5,462 bases of DNA, from contig JAGOEF010000132.1 of NCBI GenBank assembly GCA_017997855.1, positions 1 to 5,462 on the forward strand, in the 5' to 3' direction. A program made the position numbers and the translations under genes. Below the pieces are notes generated by a model, which was not told where the DNA came from, searched no databases, and worked only from the letters and a program-made list of their open reading frames with translations. Within the stretch, counting starts at the first letter, position 1, and every line of letters starts with the position of its first letter. Positions 1 through 5,462 of this stretch are shown piece after piece. This DNA is from Bacteroidales bacterium (GTDB taxonomy: Bacteria; Bacteroidota; Bacteroidia; Bacteroidales; ML635J-15).

Positions 1-1
1 G

Positions 2-73
2 TTTGTGGTTGAGCTGAATGCAGGCACCTGCGACAGTTTGGGCATAAACGAAGGGTATTATATTGATTTTTAG
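2..73 (+). CDS. Possible 3' end of an upstream gene (partial, 23 codons)
   Basis: One plus-strand frame is open from the left edge and closes with TAG at 71-73; the other two plus frames stop within the first 15 bases. The visible peptide ends in GINEGYYIDF. It is too short to assign to a family and shows no T9SS tail motif. An open stretch of this length is expected by chance fairly often, and a minus-strand frame is also open here, so this is only a tentative call. The purine-rich, non-coding character of the sequence just after the stop is compatible with a gene ending here. Confidence 0.3.
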   Translation, partial: FVVELNAGTCDSLGINEGYYIDF

Positions 74-90
74 AGAGAGGGAATGATAGG

Positions 91-104
91 GAGCGGAGAC
101 GCTC
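91..104. repeat. Small perfect hairpin (GAGCG-GAGA-CGCTC)
   Basis: A 5 bp perfect inverted repeat, GAGCG and CGCTC, encloses the four-base loop GAGA. Its core (GCG, purine loop, CGC) resembles the first unit of the repeat array about 35 bp further right (GCG AGGA CGC), so it may be a diverged relative of that array. No T-run follows it, so a terminator role is not supported. Confidence 0.45.
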
Positions 105-137
105 GGAGAAATAAATTTATTATTGGTTTGTAGTTAA

Positions 138-256
138 CCGTAAGCGAGGACGCTTACTTCATACGTGTGTAAGTAGCCGTAAGCGTGGAGGCTTACTGCA
201 TAAGTGTGTTAGATAGCCGTAAGCTTGGAGGCTTACTGCATACATGCGTTGGACGG
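138..256. repeat. Array of three tandem 39-40 bp REP-like palindromic repeats
   Basis: Three adjacent units run at 138-176, 177-216 and 217-256. Each begins CCGTAAGC, has a purine-rich loop containing GGA, then GCTTACT, then a less conserved tail around CATA..TG.GT. The first hairpin is a perfect 7 bp stem (GTAAGCG / CGCTTAC, loop AGGA); units 2 and 3 keep a 6 bp stem (GTAAGC / GCTTAC) with loops GTGGAG and TTGGAG. The stems are preserved while loops and tails vary, which suggests a structural constraint. A GTAG tetranucleotide precedes unit 2 (173-176) and lies near unit 1 (130-133), recalling the GTAG/GGAG marks of REP elements handled by RAYT transposases. The array lies between the possible plus-strand gene end and the 3' end of the protease gene. 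The repeat structure is seen directly; the REP/RAYT link is inference. Confidence 0.85.
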
Positions 257-326
257 TTTCAACATCCTGAACAATGAGCAAATCGAATGGAGAACTAAGG
301 CGTGGGGCCTTTGTTTACAGCGTTAT

Positions 327-2036
327 TTATTGAATATTCAGTTTGCGGACAATAATCTGATTGTCGAAGAGCAGGCGAACGATATATAGGCCCTGGGGAA
401 GAGATGAAACATCGAGTTGGGTCTGGTCGCCGGTACAGTTATGATGCATTGCCAGTGAACCGTGAATATTTACAATTTCTACAGCATGGCAGGAAACACC
501 ATGGTTAATCATTACCGATTCTACTGTAGGGTTGGGGTAAATGTTGATTTTCGCGTTACCGGAAGTAGCAATATCGGTAGTGTTCACAGCATATTCGAGT
601 TCCCAGCCCATGTACTGATCGAACCCGTTGGTAATGAATTTAAGAAATACCTGACCGGTGGATGATTGAATATTTTCGGGGAGCGAAAACCCTGAGAACG
701 CGCCCAACAATGGGGCATTGTCGTCGGGGCCATCGTAGATATACAAAATATCGTTTGCCGGCTCGGTGTTAAATTCATTGAAACGGATGTCAATTTTTTC
801 GGCTTCTTCGGGGGCAATAAGCCAGGTGCATGCTGAATTGTTCCAATAGTAGTTCGGACCGCTGCCATCGGTGAGTTTCCATTCGCGCTGGTCGAGCACC
901 AGGGTATCGCAATAGGCTGCTTCGTAGGGATTCAGGTTGAAAATGGCACCCTGTCCCCAATAGAAACTAATCGAAGGATTAATACCTCCCAGATGATAAA
1001 AACCATCGGCAGCACCACCCCATCCCCAGTTGAAATGGAAATAGGAAGTATCCTGATAGCCATCGCATACAAATGCGTGACCATCGCCATTGTTATTAGT
1101 GCCGCGGTATATAATGGGTTTGCCCATATCAAGGTCCATTTTCAGCATGAACTTCCAGTCGGCATCCTCATAATCGTCCTTATCGGCAAAATAGCAATCG
1201 GCACGGTAGCGGAAATAGTATTTGAGGGCATACATGGCCAATTCAACCTGAGTTCCAGAGCCGTCGTATCCATAATTCATGTTGCTGGCAACACCACAAT
1301 GGTACATCAGTTCAGCAATGGCATCCTGACTGTCGGCGTTGGCCGTAATGGTCATCAGATCCCACTGGTAGGTGGTGGCACCAAAATCAATGGTGAAGTA
1401 ATCGCCCCAGAAATAGGTTTTCTGAAACCTTCCGGTTTCGGGGTAGTTGTAGTATTTCATCACCTGCGACATGGCTGTGGCCACACATCCTGCATAGCAA
1501 CGCTCACCGGGTCCTAATGGATGAAACGGACAGAATTTATTGTAGGGATAATCCTGATTCCAGCGGGTCTGCACCAGTTTATTGACACCCTGAGTTTCTT
1601 TGGCGGCAGACAGTTGGTTGTTGTATAAGTTGCTCCATAGCGTAGTAATTGATTCGACCGGTTCCGGGTTTGTTGCGAACAACATATCAAATTGTTGTTC
1701 GAACTGCCCCAGCCATTCGCGGGTGGCGGGCGACATGTTGTTCATATCGAGGTTTTCGTCGAAGGAGTAAGCCAGCACAGGAATAGCAGCGTCGTCGGCA
1801 CTAACCACCACAAAACCACCCTGCTGATAATTGATTACGTAATAGTAATTAATGTCGCCTTTGCTACGCACCTGAACCATGGCATTGTTGGACTTCACCG
1901 AAGCAACACCAATTTTGGAGGCCTGAAACGCAATAAAATTGGAAGCAATACGGCGGGCAGTGGCTTCGTCAACAGGTCCGGCAAACACCGAAAGCGAGAA
2001 CACCAGCAACAGAACAGCACAAAGGAATCGGCTCAT
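327..2036 (-). CDS. Secreted C10 family cysteine protease (streptopain-like) with CUB-like domain and T9SS type A sorting tail
   Basis: A 569-residue exported peptidase. Residues 1-19 (MSRFLCAVLLLVFSLSVFA) form a signal peptide, probably cut before GPVDE. Residues about 20-120 look like the Spi-type propeptide of C10 enzymes. The peptidase domain follows: W159 and Q161 in WNQDYPYN, nucleophile C184 in GCVATAMSQ, H320 in GDGHAFVCDGY, and N336-W337 in FHFNWGWGG, all in family order. Residues about 376-483 resemble a CUB domain, with a likely C376-C403 disulfide and the NDILYIYDG strand. Residues about 495-569 form a T9SS type A tail (IYPNPT near 499, then LPQGLYIVRL and a basic C-terminal strand), implying outer-membrane passage and surface attachment or release. 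The ATG at 2036 is preferred over an upstream in-frame TTG at 2063, which falls inside the -7 promoter box. C10 relatives include streptopain and interpain A. The natural substrate is unknown. Confidence 0.93.
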   Translation of the reverse strand: MSRFLCAVLLLVFSLSVFAGPVDEATARRIASNFIAFQASKIGVASVKSNNAMVQVRSKGDINYYYVINYQQGGFVVVSADDAAIPVLAYSFDENLDMNNMSPATREWLGQFEQQFDMLFATNPEPVESITTLWSNLYNNQLSAAKETQGVNKLVQTRWNQDYPYNKFCPFHPLGPGERCYAGCVATAMSQVMKYYNYPETGRFQKTYFWGDYFTIDFGATTYQWDLMTITANADSQDAIAELMYHCGVASNMNYGYDGSGTQVELAMYALKYYFRYRADCYFADKDDYEDADWKFMLKMDLDMGKPIIYRGTNNNGDGHAFVCDGYQDTSYFHFNWGWGGAADGFYHLGGINPSISFYWGQGAIFNLNPYEAAYCDTLVLDQREWKLTDGSGPNYYWNNSACTWLIAPEEAEKIDIRFNEFNTEPANDILYIYDGPDDNAPLLGAFSGFSLPENIQSSTGQVFLKFITNGFDQYMGWELEYAVNTTDIATSGNAKINIYPNPTVESVMINHGVSCHAVEIVNIHGSLAMHHNCTGDQTQLDVSSLPQGLYIVRLLFDNQIIVRKLNIQ

Positions 2037-2060
2037 GAATATCGTTTTTAATAATTTTGT

Positions 2061-2068
2061 CAAATGTA
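2061..2068 (-). promoter_or_regulatory. Bacteroidota -7 box for the C10 protease gene
   Basis: Read on the minus strand this is TACATTTG, a full match to the TAnnTTTG -7 consensus of the Bacteroidota primary sigma factor. It lies 24 bp upstream of the ATG, predicting a short leader of roughly 15-20 nt that is AT-rich and lacks a Shine-Dalgarno sequence. No good TTG -33 element occurs at the usual 19-20 bp spacing; that position is occupied by one arm of the 2079-2092 dyad. This suggests a weak or activator-dependent promoter, but that is inference. Confidence 0.55.
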
Positions 2069-2078
2069 GTGTTTTTCA

Positions 2079-2092
2079 CAATCGGGCGATTG
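2079..2092. promoter_or_regulatory. Dyad CAATCG-GG-CGATTG, candidate operator of the protease promoter
   Basis: A perfect 6 bp inverted repeat with a 2 bp centre lies 10 bp upstream of the protease -7 box, covering the region where a -33 element would sit. The position is right for a dimeric regulator. No T-run follows in either direction, so it is not an intrinsic terminator. The regulator is unknown. Confidence 0.35.
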
Positions 2093-2168
2093 CTTCCAAA
2101 TTGTTTTTATCAACTAATTATAAAACAACAGGGCTGGGCACTATTAAATAACAATTCAATAATTTTTA

Positions 2169-2199
2169 TTGATTGGATGCGAAAAAAAAAGTATTTTTA
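2169..2199 (+). promoter_or_regulatory. Probable promoter of pyruvate kinase gene
   Basis: TTG at 2169-2171 is followed after 20 bp by TATTTTTA at 2192-2199, which matches TAnnTTTG at all but the last base. This is the spacing of Bacteroidota -33/-7 promoters. Transcription would start near 2206, giving a leader of about 25 nt, A-rich just before the ATG at 2230. The in-frame TTG at 2173 lies upstream of this predicted start, which argues against it as the translation start. Confidence 0.5.
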
Positions 2200-2229
2200 T
2201 CGTCGAATAACCCTCAAAAAACAACAACT

Positions 2230-3666
2230 ATGTTTGGCATCACCGACTCAAAAACAAAAATCATCGCAACGCTGGGTCCAGCCTCGCAAGACCGCGAATC
2301 GCTCAAGAAAATGATCAACGAAGGCCTCGATGTGTTCCGTCTGAATTTTTCGCACGGCAAGCACGACGACAAAAAGGTGGTTATCGAAACCATCAGGGCA
2401 CTCGAGGAAGAAATGGGTGTTAATATTGCAATTCTGGCTGACCTGCAGGGACCAAAAATCCGCATTGGTGATGTAGAGAACAATGGTGTGCTGGTCGAAA
2501 ACGGTGCGCCTGTTGAGATTACCACCCTGCCCTGCATAGGAACCGCCGAGAAGTTGTTTATCAACTACGAGTTTTTTGCCCGTGATGTTGAACCCGGAAG
2601 CATGGTGCTGATTGATGACGGAAAAATCCGGCTCGAAGTGATGGAAACCGACCGCAACACCTCGGTAAAAACCCGGGTTGTTAACGGAGGCATTGTCAGT
2701 TCGAAGAAGGGTGTCAACCTGCCCAACACCGGCATCGCCCTGCCGAGTCTTACCGAAAAAGATATCGTGGATGCTGAATTTGCTATTAAAAACTCAGTTG
2801 ACTGGATTGCGCTATCGTTTGTAAGAAATGCCTCCGACCTGCGTGATCTGAAAAGCCTTATAAAAAAACACAATGCCGACATCGATGTAATTGCCAAAGT
2901 TGAAAAACCCGAGGCAGTTGCTGACCTCGACAACATAATTGCCGAAGCCAACGGAATTATGGTGGCCCGCGGTGACCTGGGGGTAGAAGTCAGTTTTAAT
3001 CAGGTACCCACCATTCAGAAGCTGATTGTTGAGAAGTGTATAAAAGCGGGTAAACCTGTGATAATCGCCACGCAGATGCTGGAGAGTATGATTACCAATT
3101 TCAGGCCTACCCGAGCCGAAGCCACCGACGTTGCCAACGCTGTGATCGATCGAGCCGATGCCCTCATGCTGAGTGGGGAAACCTCGGTGGGAGCATTTCC
3201 GGTGGAATCGATTAAGGCCATGCAGAGCATTATTGAATATACCGAAGAAAACAACGATATTTTCTACCTTGACCACCAACCCGATAAAGCGGCTTCCGAT
3301 TTTCTGCCCGACTCAATTTGTCATTCGGCAGGGGTAATGGCCAAGCAAACCGGGGCAAAGGCAATTGTAGCGTTTACCTATTCGGGGCATACTGCATTTC
3401 AGATTTCGAGCTACCGGCCCAAAGCCGATATTTATGCCTTTACTGGAAATAAAAGGCTGTTACGCCGGCTTCCGTTGTTGTGGGGCATTATTAAAACCTA
3501 CAGTATTCCCCTATATACCAACATCGACGAAGCCATTGCCCATTCGATTAAAATCCTGAAAAGTCAGGGGGTGGTTCAGGCAGGTGATCTGATTATTCAT
3601 GTGGGTTCAACACCGATGACAAGTAAGAATGCCACGAATATGCTCAAACTCACACGGGTAGATTAA
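2230..3666 (+). CDS. pyk: Pyruvate kinase, probably K+-independent type
   Basis: A 478-residue cytoplasmic glycolytic enzyme that converts phosphoenolpyruvate and ADP to pyruvate and ATP. The N-terminus (SKTKIIATLGPAS, residues 7-19) begins the TIM barrel. Visible active-site motifs are RLNFSHG (R37, N39, S41), DLQGPKIR (71-78), AKVEK with catalytic K223 and metal ligand E225, ARGDLG with D249, and ATQMLESM with T281. The lid domain spans roughly 77-160. The C-terminal regulatory domain keeps a phosphate-loop-like TYSGHT (383-388), as in effector-binding pyruvate kinases, so sugar-phosphate or nucleotide activation is possible. The DLQGPKIRI segment has Leu, Gln, Lys and Ile where K+-dependent enzymes have Thr, Lys, Glu and Thr, as in E. 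coli PykA. Length is normal. Start ATG 2230 fits the family N-terminus; an extension to TTG 2173 would add a low-complexity Lys/Thr-rich lead. Its stop overlaps the convergent gene by 4 bp. Confidence 0.97.
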   Translation: MFGITDSKTKIIATLGPASQDRESLKKMINEGLDVFRLNFSHGKHDDKKVVIETIRALEEEMGVNIAILADLQGPKIRIGDVENNGVLVENGAPVEITTLPCIGTAEKLFINYEFFARDVEPGSMVLIDDGKIRLEVMETDRNTSVKTRVVNGGIVSSKKGVNLPNTGIALPSLTEKDIVDAEFAIKNSVDWIALSFVRNASDLRDLKSLIKKHNADIDVIAKVEKPEAVADLDNIIAEANGIMVARGDLGVEVSFNQVPTIQKLIVEKCIKAGKPVIIATQMLESMITNFRPTRAEATDVANAVIDRADALMLSGETSVGAFPVESIKAMQSIIEYTEENNDIFYLDHQPDKAASDFLPDSICHSAGVMAKQTGAKAIVAFTYSGHTAFQISSYRPKADIYAFTGNKRLLRRLPLLWGIIKTYSIPLYTNIDEAIAHSIKILKSQGVVQAGDLIIHVGSTPMTSKNATNMLKLTRVD

Positions 3667-5111
3667 TTAATAATTCGCTGCATGCCTTGTTCCTTGTGGA
3701 TAAGCATCACGCGCAGATTTTTCCCTGAATATTTAAGGGCAATTTTCTTTGCGGCCTTTTCGGCACAGTACACACTGCGATGACGGCCACCGGTACATCC
3801 AAAACCTATCATCAGGTGGGTAAATCCTCTTTCGAGGTATGTTTCAATGTTAATTGAAGCCATATTTAATGCCTGTTCTACAAATTCATCGGCACAGGTA
3901 TTCCGGCTAAGAAAGTCTGCCACAGCTTCGTCGAGTCCGGTGAGTGAGACAAAATCCTCGTTTTTGCCCGGATTCACTATTCCACGACAATCGAACTGAA
4001 AACCACCGCCATTGCCGGAGTAATCGCGCAATGCGCCTTTTTTATAAGAAAAGCTGTACACCGTAACGGTCAGTTGCGTTTCGTGGACATTTGACATCTG
4101 TAGTTCACCTATTTCGCTTGCCTGCTGCAGGAGCCGGTGCATTTGTGGAAAATTGTCTCCGAGACCGAAACAGGGCAACATTTGTTTCAGATTGGCCACG
4201 GCCGGTGGAATGCTTTGCATAAAATGGGTTTTCTGTTCGATGATGCCACGGAGGCCATAAGCACCCAGTGTTTGCATCATGCGAATGCAGACAAAACGGT
4301 AAAACGAACGGCTGAAATTGTCACGGTCAGCCTGACCTGCAATTCCGGCACAATCCATATAGTATTTGAGGAGCGCAATGCGTTTGTCTTCGGGAATCTG
4401 CGCCTTGGCCTGATAGAGCAACGATGCCAGGTCGTAATGCGGAGCTCCGCGCCTGCCCGCCTGATAATCGATAAAAAACACTTCGTTGTTGTGAATAAAA
4501 ATATTGCGGCTTTGAAAATCGCGGTACATGAAGGTTTGATAATCGCTTTCGGTGAGCTCTGTGGCAAAACGTTCGAATTCCTTCTCCAGCTTTAACTCAT
4601 CGAAACTAAGGTCGAATATTTTGGCAAAATAAAACATAAAGTACCGCAGATCGAACAACACCGATTCGCGGCCAAAATATTGGTAAGGATAGCATTTCGC
4701 GAAGTCGATAACCCCGGGCAGATCGCGCTGCAGGCGTACCAGCTGTTCGATAGCCTTTCGCAAATACAAATCTATTTCAGCGTTATAGGGCTCGCCGGCT
4801 TCGTGGGTTCGGGTAATTAAAGTAAACAGGGCAGTGTCGCCAATATCCTGTTGCAGGTAGCAGGTTTCGTCGTGGCTTACAGCATACAATTCAGGAACAA
4901 GAATACTGATGGTTCGCATCTTGCGCGTGAGGTAAACGAAGGCCCTGTTTTCGTTCAAATCGTTGCCATGTGTACCTATTGCCGAAATGCTTCCCGCCCT
5001 GAGCCGGTAATAGCGCCGGTTTGAACCGGACTGGCGGAGCGGGATAACCTGCTCGGGCTGTTGTCCGAAATATTCACGAAAGAGTTCACAAAGAATTTCT
5101 TCGGCTTTCAT
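3663..5111 (-). CDS. Fusion protein: AmgK-like APH-fold sugar kinase + RapZ C-terminal domain
   Basis: A 482-residue, probably cytoplasmic protein with no signal peptide or membrane segment. Residues 1 to about 315 form an aminoglycoside-phosphotransferase-fold kinase: SGSNRRYYRL (28-37) as nucleotide loop, NENRAF (53-58), YLQQDIGD hinge region (85-92), catalytic loop YRDFQSRN with D198 and N203, metal-binding D215 in FIDYQ, then GAPHYDLASLL (222-232). The RDF...N / DYQ / YDLASLL pattern is closest to AmgK, the anomeric kinase for N-acetylmuramate and N-acetylglucosamine. Residues about 345-482 match the RapZ C-terminal domain: YSFSYKKG (352-359), FDCRGIVNPG (373-382), LTGLDEAV (390-397) and the hallmark GCTGGRHRSV (438-447). 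In E. coli that domain binds glucosamine-6-phosphate and the GlmY/GlmZ RNAs. The RapZ P-loop ATPase half is absent. No MurU-like partner is visible in the window. Start ATG 5111 directly precedes the kinase domain. Domains are firm; the exact substrate is inferred. Confidence 0.9.
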   Translation of the reverse strand: MKAEEILCELFREYFGQQPEQVIPLRQSGSNRRYYRLRAGSISAIGTHGNDLNENRAFVYLTRKMRTISILVPELYAVSHDETCYLQQDIGDTALFTLITRTHEAGEPYNAEIDLYLRKAIEQLVRLQRDLPGVIDFAKCYPYQYFGRESVLFDLRYFMFYFAKIFDLSFDELKLEKEFERFATELTESDYQTFMYRDFQSRNIFIHNNEVFFIDYQAGRRGAPHYDLASLLYQAKAQIPEDKRIALLKYYMDCAGIAGQADRDNFSRSFYRFVCIRMMQTLGAYGLRGIIEQKTHFMQSIPPAVANLKQMLPCFGLGDNFPQMHRLLQQASEIGELQMSNVHETQLTVTVYSFSYKKGALRDYSGNGGGFQFDCRGIVNPGKNEDFVSLTGLDEAVADFLSRNTCADEFVEQALNMASINIETYLERGFTHLMIGFGCTGGRHRSVYCAEKAAKKIALKYSGKNLRVMLIHKEQGMQRIIN

Positions 5112-5223
5112 AGTCGCTGATTTCAGGTAAAATTACTAACAAGGCACCAAGAATGCTTACAGGGTCAATTCAATTTATTCACGTTGTGATGTTGAGAACG
5201 GTGAATTGGTTTTTTAAAAATAT

Positions 5224-5255
5224 ATTGTGATGCTTATTATTGTAATATACCTTTG
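5224..5255 (+). promoter_or_regulatory. Strong plus-strand Bacteroidota promoter match
   Basis: TTG at 5225-5227 (ATTG from 5224) is separated by 20 bp from TACCTTTG at 5248-5255, a full match to TAnnTTTG. A start near 5262 is expected. The -7 box is also the left arm of a dyad, TTTGC-AACC-GCAAA (5252-5265), which reaches the predicted start. No plus-strand gene is evident in the following 200 bases: the first ATG frame (5314) gives only 15 codons, and a second frame from about 5387 runs off the window. The transcript would be antisense to the likely minus-strand gene end at 5289-5462. The element match is seen; activity is inference. Confidence 0.5.
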
Positions 5256-5288
5256 CAACCGCAAAAGCCTGGACTTGTTTTCCATCAC

Positions 5289-5462
5289 TTATTTTACATA
5301 AGGTTCCGAAATCATGGTAATGCCCGATAAATCAGCCATGTTATTTTTCAAAAAAGCATAGCTTAATTTATCAGCCCTGCAATTGATGAATTTAACCTGT
5401 TTCAATTTCTTATTGTTTTTAAAAAACGAATTCAACAGGATTGCATTCTGGAATTTAACGTT
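5289..5462 (-). CDS. 3' end of an unidentified gene (partial, 57 codons)
   Basis: A minus-strand frame is open from the right edge to a TAA at 5289-5291, giving 57 residues ending in ITMISEPYVK. The peptide is rich in Leu, Phe, Lys and Asn, and the stretch KLKQVKFINCRADKLSY looks loosely like a leucine-rich or pentapeptide-like repeat, but this is not enough for a family call. An uninterrupted frame of this length in AT-rich DNA is unlikely by chance, and the composition is protein-like. It has the same orientation as the kinase-RapZ gene, 177 bp upstream of it. The start lies beyond the window. Confidence 0.5.
   Translation of the reverse strand, partial: NVKFQNAILLNSFFKNNKKLKQVKFINCRADKLSYAFLKNNMADLSGITMISEPYVK

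Noticed and set aside
111..120. AT-rich palindrome ATAAATTTAT
   Set aside because: Short AT-only palindromes are frequent by chance in this base composition, and nothing around it suggests a site.
138..256. CRISPR array
   Set aside because: The units are contiguous and degenerate with no unique spacers of regular length, and no cas gene is in the window.
297..317. Hairpin AAGGC-GTGGG-GCCTT followed by TTGTTT on the plus strand, possible terminator
   Set aside because: The stem is only 5 bp and the T-run is interrupted; it points away from the protease gene end and lies over 200 bp past the possible plus-strand gene end at 73.
252..389. Plus-strand open frame beginning DGFNILNNEQIEW
   Set aside because: It has no ATG start, is bounded by a stop inside the repeat array, and its second half is antisense to the protease T9SS tail. 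A gene remnant cannot be excluded, but nothing supports one.
993..1517. 174-codon plus-strand open frame inside the protease gene
   Set aside because: It lies entirely antisense to the well-supported C10 catalytic domain and shows no recognisable motif; it is a shadow frame.
2812..3279. 155-codon minus-strand open frame inside the pyruvate kinase gene
   Set aside because: It is antisense to conserved catalytic motifs of pyruvate kinase and has no family features; it is a shadow frame.
4137..4595. 152-codon plus-strand open frame inside the kinase-RapZ gene
   Set aside because: It is antisense to the kinase catalytic loop region and has no recognisable domain; it is a shadow frame.
5128..5135. 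Minus-strand TAATTTTA as -7 box for the kinase-RapZ gene
   Set aside because: One mismatch to TAnnTTTG, no TTG at the proper distance upstream, and in AT-rich DNA such matches are common.

Overview
The window most likely comes from a member of the Bacteroidota. Three signs agree: a secreted protease with a type IX secretion (T9SS) C-terminal sorting domain, promoter elements of the Bacteroidota TTG / TAnnTTTG type, and A-rich leaders without a clear Shine-Dalgarno sequence. Genus cannot be told from the sequence alone.

Layout. Bases 1-73 may hold the last 23 codons of a plus-strand gene. Bases 74-326 are non-coding and carry a small GAGCG hairpin (91-104) and three tandem 39-40 bp repeats (138-256), each built around a GTAAGC...GCTTAC hairpin and resembling a REP-type array. 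A minus-strand gene (2036-327) encodes a secreted C10 (streptopain-like) cysteine protease with a CUB-like domain and a T9SS tail. A divergent intergenic region (2037-2229) holds a promoter for each neighbour and a dyad upstream of the protease -7 box. A plus-strand gene (2230-3666) encodes pyruvate kinase. Tail to tail with it, overlapping by 4 bp, a minus-strand gene (5111-3663) encodes a two-domain protein: an aminoglycoside-phosphotransferase-fold sugar kinase resembling AmgK, fused to the C-terminal sugar-phosphate-sensing domain of RapZ. Bases 5112-5288 are intergenic and contain a very good plus-strand promoter match. A minus-strand open frame (5462-5289) is probably the 3' end of another gene.

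How the parts relate. Pyruvate kinase is central glycolysis. The kinase-RapZ fusion looks like an enzyme plus sensor for amino-sugar or cell-wall sugar metabolism. The protease is an exported or surface enzyme. There is no evidence of one operon. The fusion protein is the most interesting item: the RapZ sensor domain is present without the RapZ P-loop ATPase domain and sits on a small-molecule kinase instead. No mobile element gene, CRISPR array, tRNA or rRNA was seen.
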